Origin: an uncultured Clostridia bacterium
GTDB lineage: Bacteria; Bacillota; Clostridia; Christensenellales; Borkfalkiaceae
Assembly: GCA_934249265.1 (NCBI GenBank)
Contig: CAKQKQ010000062.1
Span: forward strand, 1 to 12,046
Reading direction: 5' to 3'
DNA length: 12,046 bases
How positions within the stretch are numbered: the first letter of the stretch is position 1; each line of letters begins with the position of its first letter. Of this stretch, positions 1-6,281 are shown piece by piece. Position numbers and translations under genes: made by a program. The notes under the pieces were generated by a model. It was not told the DNA's origin. It saw only the letters and a list, made by a program, of their open reading frames with translations, and did not search any database.

Positions 1-309
1 GCATGGCTGTGGAAACGCAACGCCCGAATTTACAACAAATACGGCTATTCTATCGTCAAAGTCGAAAAGGAACGCGGCACGATGGACGGTAAGCCCGAAA
101 ACAAAAAGTATTTCTTGATGAACTACAAAATTTATCGTAATCGTTTTACAACCGACTGTTTTTCGGATTATTTTAACGACTTGGCAAGCCGAACAAACGT
201 AGGACTTTCGGACTATATCGAATACGCAACGGAAAAAGCGAGCGTGGAAGAACTGAAATCGCAAAACAGTTATTTCATCAACGGTCTTTACCGTAACGAG
301 GAGGTGTGA
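1..309 (+). CDS. Zot-like (filamentous-phage pI family) ATPase, C-terminal fragment
   Basis: The reading frame is open from the first base of the window, so this is the 3' end of a longer gene; 102 residues are visible and the ATG at 82 is internal. The fragment starts AWLWKRNARIYNKYGYSIVK and is basic, then becomes rich in aromatic and acidic residues (NRFTTDCFSDYF), and ends NEEV. From memory this resembles the C-terminal part of Zot-like assembly ATPases carried by Gram-positive inovirus-like elements. Those are membrane-associated P-loop proteins that drive virion export, and the name does not imply a toxin here. The Walker motifs and any membrane segment would lie upstream of the window. 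The stop codon is one base before the next start, and the last codons form the Rep ribosome binding site, so the two genes are translationally linked. The Rep neighbour supports the call. It could instead be another element-encoded ATPase or an unrelated conserved protein. Confidence 0.5.
   Translation, partial: AWLWKRNARIYNKYGYSIVKVEKERGTMDGKPENKKYFLMNYKIYRNRFTTDCFSDYFNDLASRTNVGLSDYIEYATEKASVEELKSQNSYFINGLYRNEEV
298..306 (+). promoter_or_regulatory. Ribosome binding site of the Rep gene
   Basis: GAGGAGGTG lies four bases before the ATG at 311, inside the last codons of the Zot-like gene. It is a near-perfect anti-16S match and fixes the Rep start. Confidence 0.85.
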
Positions 310-310
310 T

Positions 311-1360
311 ATGCCATACGGAGAAACAAAAGTCTATTACGACGGCAGTCATTATATCGCAATTCCGCACACGGAAAAGCCGTATAGGAAACGCCCGAAA
401 CGAGTCGAACAAGAAATTACGGTTGCGGACGACGGCGAAAAATTAACGCCCGTAGAAGAAAAAACTGATAGTCCGCCCGCTGAAACGAAAACGCAAATCA
501 CGCTCGAAGATTTAGCCGAGCAAACGCAAAAATCACAGGAAACGACGGAAGAAAACGAATCGCCGTCAAAGCCCGTAAAAACGGTTAAGACGACGAAAAA
601 GCAAGTCTTTGATAAGTTCTATACCGAGAGTCTGAAACTGCCTAAAACGGCAAGGAAACGCTTTATAACGGAAGGTATGCGACCATTCTTCAAAGATAGC
701 GAAGCGACCGAAAACTACGTTACGCAGAATATGGAACGCAAGTATAAAAATCTCGTTGCAAGACGGGTTCGGCTCGTAAGAAAAGTCAATCTTCAATCTT
801 TCAACTATTTCGTAACGCTGACGTATAACGACGCCATTCATACCGAAGCGACGTTCAGAAAGAAACTGCGGACTACGCTCGGGCATTTGTGCAACAGAAA
901 AGGCTGGAAATACGTCGGCGTTTGGGAACGAAGCCCACAAAAGCAGCGACTACACTTTCACGGTATATTTTATATTCCCGACGTTGCCGCGCTCGGAAAA
1001 TTGACCGACGTTGAAAGTTACAGTTTTTCCGAACGTAAAAGACAAATTACAAAGCAAAGCGAATACTTTAATTTACATTTCGGACGTAACGACTTCCGCC
1101 CGATTGATAATAAAACGCATATCGGCGAAGCGGTAGCCTATATTCTCAAATACATTGAGAAAAGCGGCGAAAAGATAGTCTATTCCCGCGGACTGCCGCA
1201 ATACTTCATATCCGATATTATGGACGACGATATTGCCGGGCGTATAGGGATAGAAGATAAAAAACTGCTACTGTTCGACGACTTTGTATGCTGGGACGAA
1301 GGCTGCTATATGGGCGAAGTGAGCAAAGAAGTAATAGCACAAATGCGCAAAAGTAATTAA
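311..1360 (+). CDS. HUH-type rolling-circle replication initiator (Rep)
   Basis: This 349-residue protein is a probable HUH endonuclease. Such proteins nick one strand at an origin through a tyrosine that becomes covalently linked to the 5' end, starting rolling-circle replication of a plasmid or phage genome. All three expected motifs are visible in order. Motif 1 is YFVTLTY (residues 166-172). The metal-binding HUH motif is LHFHG (214-218, His215 and His217). The catalytic tyrosine motif is AYILKYIEK (276-284), with Tyr277 and Tyr281 and Lys280. Residues 25-100 are charged, proline- and threonine-rich and probably disordered. The end of the protein (DDFVCWDEGCYMGEVSKEVI) matches my memory of a large family annotated as rolling-circle replication-associated protein in gut Firmicutes. 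The start is fixed by a strong ribosome binding site overlapping the upstream gene. The non-coding region just downstream is the likely place to look for its origin. Confidence 0.9.
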   Translation: MPYGETKVYYDGSHYIAIPHTEKPYRKRPKRVEQEITVADDGEKLTPVEEKTDSPPAETKTQITLEDLAEQTQKSQETTEENESPSKPVKTVKTTKKQVFDKFYTESLKLPKTARKRFITEGMRPFFKDSEATENYVTQNMERKYKNLVARRVRLVRKVNLQSFNYFVTLTYNDAIHTEATFRKKLRTTLGHLCNRKGWKYVGVWERSPQKQRLHFHGIFYIPDVAALGKLTDVESYSFSERKRQITKQSEYFNLHFGRNDFRPIDNKTHIGEAVAYILKYIEKSGEKIVYSRGLPQYFISDIMDDDIAGRIGIEDKKLLLFDDFVCWDEGCYMGEVSKEVIAQMRKSN

Positions 1361-1409
1361 GCGAAAATCCGCACCTGCAAATACGGGCTAAAAACGAAAA
1401 AATGCCGTA

Positions 1410-1479
1410 ACCGAAAAACAGCGGTGATTCGCCAAGCGGGTTAGCGGCGAACACCGCTTTCGTTTTCCGTTATTTCGGT
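1410..1479. repeat. Nested imperfect hairpin downstream of rep
   Basis: AGCGGTG at 1420-1426 and TTCGCC at 1428-1433 pair with GGCGAA at 1446-1451 and CACCGCT at 1452-1458. This gives a 13-bp stem with a single bulged A at 1427. ACCGAAA at 1410-1416 can pair outside it with TTTCGGT at 1473-1479. There is no T-run, so it does not look like a terminator. Confidence 0.7.
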
Positions 1480-1493
1480 CGGTTCGGTTAAGT

Positions 1494-1559
1494 TTAGGCG
1501 TGGCTTGTCTTCGGCGAGGCGCAGCCGAGCCGACTTGTATCAAGACAAGCCACGCCTAA
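1494..1559. repeat. 18-bp perfect inverted repeat with internal hairpins, candidate origin or packaging site
   Basis: TTAGGCGTGGCTTGTCTT at 1494-1511 has an exact reverse complement at 1542-1559, separated by 30 bases. The spacer contains a second hairpin (TCGGC at 1511-1515 with GCCGA at 1524-1528) and a short CTTG-TAT-CAAG palindrome at 1534-1544, so the whole site can fold into a branched structure. No T-run follows on either strand, which argues against a terminator. A smaller hairpin, TCGCAA at 1569-1574 with TTGCGA at 1580-1585, lies just beyond. Confidence 0.75.
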
Positions 1560-1628
1560 TTGCCAACGTCGCAAAATCCTTGCGAGTTTGAATATAAAAG
1601 CGTTTCAGTTTTATACCTTGTCAAGCCG

Positions 1629-1657
1629 TTGATTTTTGACGTGAAAAATGGTATAAT
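1629..1657 (+). promoter_or_regulatory. Sigma-A type promoter with extended -10 for the acetyltransferase gene
   Basis: The -35 box is TTGATT at 1629-1634, the spacer is 17 bases, and the -10 box is a perfect TATAAT at 1652-1657, preceded by TGG so that it forms a TGnTATAAT extended -10. Transcription would start near 1664, about 32 bases before the ATG at 1696. Confidence 0.75.
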
Positions 1658-1695
1658 AACAGTATTCAAAATTAGTAAAAAAGAGACGATGAAAA

Positions 1696-2142
1696 ATGCA
1701 AATTCGACAATATAAAAGTTCCGACTGCAAACAGTTGGCAGAATTGTTTTATCAGACGGTTCATAATATAAATTCAAAAGATTATTCTGAAGAACAAGTG
1801 AATGCTTGGGCTACGGGCAATGTAGATTTGCAAGAATGGAATAAATCATTCTTAAACCATTACACGGTCGTGGCAGTAAAAAACGATATAATTGTCGGGT
1901 TTGGCGACATCGACGAATCAGGATATTTAGATAGGCTTTACGTGCATAAGGATTATCAAAGGCAAGGTATAGCGTCTGCAATTTGTGATGAATTGGAATG
2001 TTCGGTAAATGATAATAAAATCACAACGCACGCGTCAATTACGGCGAAACCGTTTTTTCTTAATCGGGGTTATCACATAATAAAAGAACAGAAAGTATTT
2101 AGGCAAGGTGTTTCTTTAACAAACTATATAATGGTGAAATAA
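1696..2142 (+). CDS. YafP-like GNAT family N-acetyltransferase
   Basis: This 148-residue protein is a single GNAT domain that would transfer an acetyl group from acetyl-CoA to an amine; the substrate is unknown. The N-terminal half has the YafP-type pattern KDYSEEQVNAWA (residues 29-40). The acetyl-CoA binding motif A is YLDRLYVHKDYQRQGIA (about 81-97), with the Q/R-x-x-G-x-A loop at QRQGIA. The C-terminal half shows ASITAKPFFLNRGY and then EQKVFRQGVSLTNY, both close to E. coli YafP as I remember it. The length is normal for one GNAT domain. The start is preceded by a weak purine-rich stretch. It has its own promoter and converges on the minus-strand cluster, with which it shares a terminator. 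Codon endings are visibly more A/T-rich than in the genes on either side, suggesting separate acquisition as cargo. It may modify a toxin or antibiotic, but nothing here proves a resistance role. Confidence 0.88.
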   Translation: MQIRQYKSSDCKQLAELFYQTVHNINSKDYSEEQVNAWATGNVDLQEWNKSFLNHYTVVAVKNDIIVGFGDIDESGYLDRLYVHKDYQRQGIASAICDELECSVNDNKITTHASITAKPFFLNRGYHIIKEQKVFRQGVSLTNYIMVK

Positions 2143-2173
2143 TAGGATTTTTCATTCCGGGTGTAATCGGCAT

Positions 2174-2201
2174 AAAAAAAGGGAGCGTTAAAACTCCCTT
2201 T
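2174..2201 (-). terminator. Intrinsic terminator of the pcfJ/ardA cluster
   Basis: AAAGGGAG at 2178-2185 pairs with CTCCCTTT at 2194-2201 across an 8-base loop. Read on the minus strand, the stem runs into a tract of seven T (2174-2180), the classic form. It sits 15 bases after the stop codon of the last minus-strand gene. On the plus strand the following sequence is only moderately T-rich, so it may also stop acetyltransferase transcripts, less efficiently. Confidence 0.85.
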
Positions 2202-2215
2202 CATTGCCGTTTTAT

Positions 2216-2506
2216 TTAGTTGCTCGGCGTATAAAATTTGCCGTTTACTTCGACTTTGCCGTTTGCAATCGTCGGCTTACCGGTGGCGCAGGCACGAAGC
2301 AGTATTTTGTTTGCGCGAAAAGTATCGTCTTTCCCGATATTGCCGTCATCAAAGGTTTCGCCGTTTCCGACAGCCAAGACTTTGAAGCCCTTTTGAACCA
2401 TAAACGACGAGAACTGCCAGAGTTTCTCGAACATACCGTAAGAGTCCATTATGACGGACACGTTCTTTTCGGGGTGATACGCGGTAATTCTGAAATAGTT
2501 TTGCAT
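2216..2506 (-). CDS. Conserved element-associated protein of unknown function (96 aa)
   Basis: This is the last gene of the minus-strand cluster, 96 residues. The sequence (MQNYFRITAYHPEKN, MFEKLWQFSSFMVQKGFKVL) looks like a small soluble alpha/beta protein with no signal peptide and no membrane segment. I recall similar short proteins encoded after pcfJ in gut Firmicute elements, but know no function. The start is supported by GGAG eight bases upstream on the minus strand, in the 20-base gap to pcfJ. The intrinsic terminator follows directly. Confidence refers to it being a real gene. Confidence 0.8.
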   Translation of the reverse strand: MQNYFRITAYHPEKNVSVIMDSYGMFEKLWQFSSFMVQKGFKVLAVGNGETFDDGNIGKDDTFRANKILLRACATGKPTIANGKVEVNGKFYTPSN

Positions 2507-2526
2507 AGTTATAATCTCCTTTGCGG

Positions 2527-3840
2527 TTATGCCGCTAATTGTTTAATCTTTCTGTTGGCGTAAGGAAGCCATTTCTTATGGACGAACTCTATTACGCCGT
2601 CGTCGGGTTTGCTGTCATGGTCGCCGTAACATTGAAGAACTCGTTTTTGTTTCGGCGAATACTCAATCGTAACGAAAGGAACGTCTGGTTGCTCTTTCGT
2701 GCGGATAAAGAATATAAGCGATTCTTCTCTTGCAAATTTTTGGTCGTAACCCATACGCCCCACGCAATGATGAAGTAACTCGCCTTCGCGTATAAGGTCG
2801 GACGGATTTTGCGCGATAATTGCTATATAGACCGACTTTTTATCATATTCAAGCCCAAAATATTTGCTTGCAACGGCAGCGAATTTCTCATAAAGTGCTT
2901 TGCGTTCCTGCTCATCTTTCAATGCTTTTGCGGTGTTGTATTCGTCGATACGGATATCGTGCCAACGTTTGAAGTCGTGGGGATAGCGGTTCTTATCCAT
3001 ACGCATATCAAGACCGAGATAGTTACACGCCTTAAAGTAGTCGTTATAGGAATAAACGCTTATTTGTTGTTTTTCGAGATACGCAACAAATTTTTCAATA
3101 TCGTCTTTGAAGAACGTTCGCAGTTCGGATATGCCCACGGCTTTTTTCAACGCCTGCCGATTTTTGCGTATGGTTTGCAGTCCCGCAAGCGGTTTGTCTA
3201 TTCTGAACGAACGCATAATGACGTCAACATAATACTCGTCTTTGCTTAATTCCGCGCGGTTTCTCATAAGCCATTTTGCAAAGCGTTTGTTGTTGCCGAC
3301 TTTTTGCAAAATCTGCGTTGAAAAGGCGTAGCCGTCAAGTCCCGCTTTCATAAGGTATTCGATTTGCGGATATTTCTCGTAAAAGCGTAGATATTTCAGA
3401 ACGTCAACGCCCTTGTAAAGGTTTACGGCGGAATACTTATATTTCGGGAATTTGTCTAAATACTCGCGATTAACGACAGGGGCGAACGGATCGAAATACT
3501 TATCGTCGGCACAACCCCATTCGGTATCTTCATACCAACGCGGAGAGTTTTGCGCTCCTTGTTCATACCAGCCGACCTGATACCCCGAAATATAGTAAAA
3601 CACCATATCTTTGACGAAACATTTATCCGAGTTCAGACCATGAACGGCGACTTGTTTATACATCCATTGCTTGTATCTCGTTCTTACGGCTACGGTTACT
3701 TTGACGAGTTCGCCGTCGTTTTTCGTAAGATAGGAATAAAAACGGGTTCTGCCGGGAAGGCATACGTGATTTTCTTCGTCGGCTTTTTTGATACGAGCAA
3801 ATATATACTTGGGAATAGGTTTTATTTTCTCTTGTTTCAT
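2527..3840 (-). CDS. pcfJ: PcfJ domain protein
   Basis: From the chosen start the protein has 437 residues. Its C-terminal third carries the PcfJ signature: EGELLHHCVGRMGY (residues 352-365, with His357, His358 and Cys359), then LIFFIRTKEQPDVPFVTIEY and a conserved QCYGDHDSKP. PcfJ is named from the enterococcal conjugative plasmid pCF10 and is widespread in Firmicute conjugative elements; its biochemical role is not settled, and the HHC motif suggests metal or nucleic acid binding. The middle (150-330) is helical, with short segments such as KNNKRFAKW-like clusters and FFKDDIEKFVAYLEK. The start is set at the ATG with GGGGGTG five bases upstream. A longer in-frame start at 3891 would overlap the upstream gene by 49 bases and lacks a better ribosome site. 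Only two bases separate it from the PcfK-like gene, indicating co-translation. Confidence 0.88.
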   Translation of the reverse strand: MKQEKIKPIPKYIFARIKKADEENHVCLPGRTRFYSYLTKNDGELVKVTVAVRTRYKQWMYKQVAVHGLNSDKCFVKDMVFYYISGYQVGWYEQGAQNSPRWYEDTEWGCADDKYFDPFAPVVNREYLDKFPKYKYSAVNLYKGVDVLKYLRFYEKYPQIEYLMKAGLDGYAFSTQILQKVGNNKRFAKWLMRNRAELSKDEYYVDVIMRSFRIDKPLAGLQTIRKNRQALKKAVGISELRTFFKDDIEKFVAYLEKQQISVYSYNDYFKACNYLGLDMRMDKNRYPHDFKRWHDIRIDEYNTAKALKDEQERKALYEKFAAVASKYFGLEYDKKSVYIAIIAQNPSDLIREGELLHHCVGRMGYDQKFAREESLIFFIRTKEQPDVPFVTIEYSPKQKRVLQCYGDHDSKPDDGVIEFVHKKWLPYANRKIKQLAA

Positions 3841-3842
3841 AG

Positions 3843-4871
3843 TTACACCCCCACGATAAAGACGTCGCCGAGTATCTCTTCGAGTTTGCATACGGCGGTA
3901 GGTTCAAAGCCTTTGGCAAGTTCTTTTTCTGCCGCGAGAATGTCGTCGGGTTCTTCAATATCTCCGTCGAACAAACGCATTTCTTCTTCGGATAATATTT
4001 CGCCAGTATCTAAGTCTATATGTCGATTAACGGCAGTTTCGACGCGTTCAATGAATTGTTTTTCGTTGTCGTTTTCGACGATATACAGGTCGTGATATTT
4101 TACGATTTTCGCGAAGTAATTTTCAGCGGCGTGGTAAGGAAAACCGACCATCGGAATACGCTCTTTTAATCCCACATCGCGGCTTGTAATGGTAAGGTCG
4201 AGTTCGTTACCGAGAAGCACGGCATTATCGCCTAAAACTTCGTAGAAATCGCCTAAACGATATGCTACGATTGCCGTCGGGTGTTCTGACTGATACGCCG
4301 TGTATTTTTGATACGTCGGATTGCCTTTTTCGCGTTGTTCTTCTTCGGCAACCTGTCGCATTGCGTCGAGTTTTTCTTCTTCGGTAAAAGTTTCGTCATC
4401 TGTATCAGTTTCGGCGGTTAAAGTATCCGTTTTGGTATCTTTAACTTCGGTATCGTCGATTTTATCGAAGATAGAAAACTGTAAATTCTGCGGTTTCGGC
4501 GGTTGCGGTTTTACCGTTGCAGGCTTTGTTGTAGCAACCTTTTTCGGCGCGGGTTTATATTCTTCGCCGTCTATGGTGTAAAGCGTGCCTTCGATTGAAT
4601 CTTCTTCAAAAAAGTGGATTGCCCAGCCATAAACCGTATCGTCGTCAACGCACGTTTCTTGTTCGCCTTTTTCGGCAAATTGTCGCGATTCTTTACCGGC
4701 GTATCTCATAAAGTCTGCAAGCGTTTTCTTGTTCAACAAAGGGTGTCCGTCTTTCTCAAACGGCGTGCCGTTATTTATCTTGTCGGCAAGGGTTTCGCTT
4801 ACGTTTTCTTGCAAATATTTAAGGACTTTTTCTTGTTGCCGATTTGTAGCCGTCAAATTGAGTTTAATCAT
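3843..4871 (-). CDS. PcfK-like protein fused to a MutS domain-I-like module
   Basis: This protein has 342 residues in three parts. Residues 1-105 resemble the PcfK family (LNKKTLADFMRYAGKESRQF, then DDDTVYGWAIHFFEED). Residues 105-180 are a low-complexity linker rich in K, P, T, D and E. Residues 186-270 look like the mismatch-recognition domain of MutS: YQSEHPTAIVAYRLGDFYEV, SRDVGLKERIPMVGFPYHAAENYFAKIV. Compare MutS R-x-GDFYE, the SLTKR/TSRD segment, PMxGxPYHAxExYxAKL. The Phe-x-Glu pair that contacts mismatched bases in MutS is present as Phe209 and Glu211. No MutS ATPase or clamp domains follow, so it is not a repair ATPase. Its ATG overlaps the stop of the upstream 70-residue gene by 8 bases, and pcfJ follows after 2 bases. 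I infer a DNA-structure-binding role in element processing, untested. The acidic C-terminus is unassigned. Confidence 0.8.
   Translation of the reverse strand: MIKLNLTATNRQQEKVLKYLQENVSETLADKINNGTPFEKDGHPLLNKKTLADFMRYAGKESRQFAEKGEQETCVDDDTVYGWAIHFFEEDSIEGTLYTIDGEEYKPAPKKVATTKPATVKPQPPKPQNLQFSIFDKIDDTEVKDTKTDTLTAETDTDDETFTEEEKLDAMRQVAEEEQREKGNPTYQKYTAYQSEHPTAIVAYRLGDFYEVLGDNAVLLGNELDLTITSRDVGLKERIPMVGFPYHAAENYFAKIVKYHDLYIVENDNEKQFIERVETAVNRHIDLDTGEILSEEEMRLFDGDIEEPDDILAAEKELAKGFEPTAVCKLEEILGDVFIVGV
3846..3852 (-). promoter_or_regulatory. Ribosome binding site deciding the pcfJ start
   Basis: GGGGGTG on the minus strand lies five bases before the ATG at 3840 and is formed by the last codons of the PcfK-like gene. 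It favours this start over the upstream in-frame ATG at 3891. Confidence 0.65.
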
Positions 4872-5076
4872 TGTTTTTACACTCCTTTTCGAGTATTTCT
4901 AATATTTGTTTTTCTTCGTATCCGACCGAGCAAAGCCAGATAATCGTTGCAAGCGTTTCAAGGCTCGCTCCTTGTTTGTTTCGCTCAAACAATTTTTCGT
5001 ATTGCGTGCAATCGCCGCTTGTAAACCATTGATATTTGTTGCAAAGGCGATATAGGGTTTCTGTTGAAATTTTCAT
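4864..5076 (-). CDS. Small protein of unknown function (70 aa)
   Basis: This protein has 70 residues, MKISTETLYRLCNKYQWFTS to ECKNND. It looks fully helical: an amphipathic N-terminal helix, then KLFERNKQGASLETLATIIW and a charged end (EEKQILEILEKEC). Proteins beginning with this pattern recur in Firmicute mobile elements in my memory, without a known function. I chose the ATG at 5076 because GGAG lies nine bases upstream on the minus strand; the longer frame reaching 5277 runs antisense-like through the neighbouring gene. It overlaps the start of the PcfK-like gene by 8 bases, so it may be a partner of that protein or a coupling leader for it. Confidence 0.75.
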   Translation of the reverse strand: MKISTETLYRLCNKYQWFTSGDCTQYEKLFERNKQGASLETLATIIWLCSVGYEEKQILEILEKECKNND

Positions 5077-5089
5077 ATTTATATGCTCC

Positions 5090-5464
5090 TTAAAACGGTA
5101 AATCTTCGAGTAAATCGGCAGCCGTGCCTTCCAAATCGTCAAGCGTTGTATAGTTGTTAAACCCGCCGCGATAGTCTTGTTCGTCTTTCGCCGTGCGGAT
5201 AAGTATGTGGTTATACCATTCGTTTGAAAAGTAGCGAACGTCGGATATGGAAACATAAACGCATTTGTTTTCCGCACTCTTTATAAAAGCCGAAAAGCAA
5301 TAGTGATTTCTACCGACGTTTACAAGTTGCCAGTGGTTATCTCTACACATTGTTTTTAAGAAATTTATGTATTTGGTCTGAAACGATTTGTAGTCGTCGC
5401 CCGTGTAACAACCGGACGAAAACTCGTAACCTACGTATTTTTTCAAGTCTTTGATATTAGCCAT
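5090..5464 (-). CDS. Conserved hypothetical protein (124 aa)
   Basis: This 124-residue soluble protein begins MANIKDLKKYVGYEF and carries many aromatic residues (DDYKSFQTKYINFLKTM, NHYCFSAFIK, ISDVRYFSNEWYNHILIRTA) and an acidic end (TLDDLEGTAADLLEDLPF). The NHWQLVNVGRNHYCFSAF and VYVSISDVR stretches suggest an alpha/beta fold, but I recognise no family. It has no signal peptide and no membrane helix. The start is supported by AGGAG ten bases upstream. The 13-base gap to the next gene contains that gene's ribosome site. Confidence 0.8.
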   Translation of the reverse strand: MANIKDLKKYVGYEFSSGCYTGDDYKSFQTKYINFLKTMCRDNHWQLVNVGRNHYCFSAFIKSAENKCVYVSISDVRYFSNEWYNHILIRTAKDEQDYRGGFNNYTTLDDLEGTAADLLEDLPF

Positions 5465-5477
5465 AGTGATTATCTCC

Positions 5478-5654
5478 TTAGAATAATTTTGAAATTTTGA
5501 TACGTTTATACTGCAAGCCGTTGTCGTGTCTGAATTTGCTTACAGCCTGTTTGAGCGAATAGAATACATACGATTGCGTAACGTGCGTTTCGTCGTCGTA
5601 ATAGTCGAAAACGAGCGTGCCGTATTGATTGTAGTGATAGAAAATGTATCTCAT
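5478..5654 (-). CDS. Small hypothetical protein (58 aa)
   Basis: This short gene encodes 58 residues, MRYIFYHYNQYGTLVFDYYD to KRIKISKLF, rich in tyrosine and phenylalanine in the first half and basic at the end. Evidence that it is real: its ATG overlaps the TGA of the upstream gene in the ATGA arrangement, a purine-rich site (GGGAGAG) lies upstream, it fills what would otherwise be the only large gap in the cluster, and its codon use matches the neighbours. I recognise no family or function. Confidence 0.72.
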   Translation of the reverse strand: MRYIFYHYNQYGTLVFDYYDDETHVTQSYVFYSLKQAVSKFRHDNGLQYKRIKISKLF

Positions 5655-5839
5655 TGTTTAACTCTCCCATAAACGTCGTCGGCGTAAAACTGACAAACAA
5701 ACCAATTAAAAAGAGCGTGACATTTCACGCCCTTGTAGTCCACTATGTAATCGTTATCGCCAACTTTTTCGAGTATCGTTATTTCGGCAAGTCCGCCGTT
5801 TAGCGAGTTTATATGTGCCATTGCTTTATACTCTTTCAT
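5651..5839 (-). CDS. Small hypothetical protein (62 aa)
   Basis: This protein has 62 residues. The core pattern AHINSLNGGLAEITILEKVG, DNDYIVDYKGVKCHALFN, FYADDVYG looks like a small beta-barrel, with alternating hydrophobic residues and glycine turns. I recall similar proteins in clostridial mobile elements, without assigned function. The start is chosen by GAGGTGA three to four bases before the ATG at 5839. A second in-frame ATG at 5821 lies at a less favourable site. The stop overlaps the next start by four bases, so translation is coupled. Confidence 0.78.
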   Translation of the reverse strand: MKEYKAMAHINSLNGGLAEITILEKVGDNDYIVDYKGVKCHALFNWFVCQFYADDVYGRVKQ

Positions 5840-5847
5840 ATTTCACC

Positions 5848-6261
5848 TCACGCCACACGTTTAATTCCGCCGCCGAACGAGCAGACGCCTATTGTGCCGA
5901 ACTCCGAGCAGCAATCGTCGGTTTTGTTCCAGACGTAGGCGTAAGCATAGAACGTTCTGCCTTGCTTATACAGCATTTCGTCCCATTCTTCCTCGTAGTC
6001 GGATATGTAGAGAAAGTCGTAACATTCGCCAAATTCGGTGTATTCGTGTGTAACGGCATATACAAGAACGTTGTATTGTTCTTCAAATTCTTTGATTTTA
6101 GCCGTCAATTCAGGTTCTTGATAAGCCCAGTAACCGCCGAAGCATTCAAAGAAGCAAACGTCTGTTTTTTCCTTAAAGCCTTTGATATACGGCTTATAAA
6201 TGTCTAATTTTTGCATAAGTTCGATTGCTTTTTGTTTCTTATTTTCAATAGTGATATTCAT
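5848..6261 (-). CDS. Conserved hypothetical protein (137 aa)
   Basis: This protein has 137 residues and begins MNITIENKKQKAIELMQKLD. It is acidic and tyrosine-rich, with DVCFFECFGGYWAYQEPELT, LVYAVTHEYTEFGECYDFLY and SDYEEEWDEML. Repeated cysteines (FFECF, GECYD, DDCCSEF, GVCSF) are unusual for so small a cytosolic protein but show no clear metal-site spacing. There is no signal peptide or membrane segment. AGGAG lies nine bases before the ATG. It follows ardA by 20 bases. The acidity and the ardA context make an anti-defence or DNA-mimic role conceivable, but that is only a suggestion. Confidence 0.78.
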   Translation of the reverse strand: MNITIENKKQKAIELMQKLDIYKPYIKGFKEKTDVCFFECFGGYWAYQEPELTAKIKEFEEQYNVLVYAVTHEYTEFGECYDFLYISDYEEEWDEMLYKQGRTFYAYAYVWNKTDDCCSEFGTIGVCSFGGGIKRVA

Positions 6262-6281
6262 AGTAAAAACTCCTTTTATGT

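Larger units (their letters stand above)
1361..1695. other. Hairpin-rich non-coding region after rep
   Basis: No credible gene is present; the minus-strand frame here is a shadow. Three separate inverted-repeat structures are packed between 1410 and 1585, none followed by a T-run that would make it an obvious terminator. The last 70 bases hold the promoter of the next gene. Position behind a Rep gene and density of hairpins fit a replication origin or phage packaging signal, by analogy with filamentous phages, whose intergenic region carries the origins and packaging hairpin. No nick site was recognised. Confidence 0.6.

Noticed and set aside
1..309. Zot homology as evidence of a toxin
   Set aside because: Zot-family proteins in filamentous elements are assembly ATPases; only the C-terminal fragment is visible and nothing suggests a secreted toxin.
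1494..1559. Palindrome as transcription terminator of rep
   Set aside because: No T-run follows on either strand and the loop is 30 bases with its own structure, so an origin or packaging role is more likely.
2539..3249. Plus-strand open frames opposite pcfJ
   Set aside because: They are antisense to a protein with clear family motifs and lack ribosome sites, so they are shadows of the real gene.
3550..4095. Plus-strand 181-codon frame spanning the pcfK-like/pcfJ junction
   Set aside because: It is antisense to two real genes and across their boundary; the Ser-rich composition is that of a reversed coding strand.
5815..6207. Plus-strand 130-codon frame
   Set aside because: It is antisense to the 137-residue gene, has no ribosome site, and its hydrophobic composition is explained by the complement of an acidic protein.
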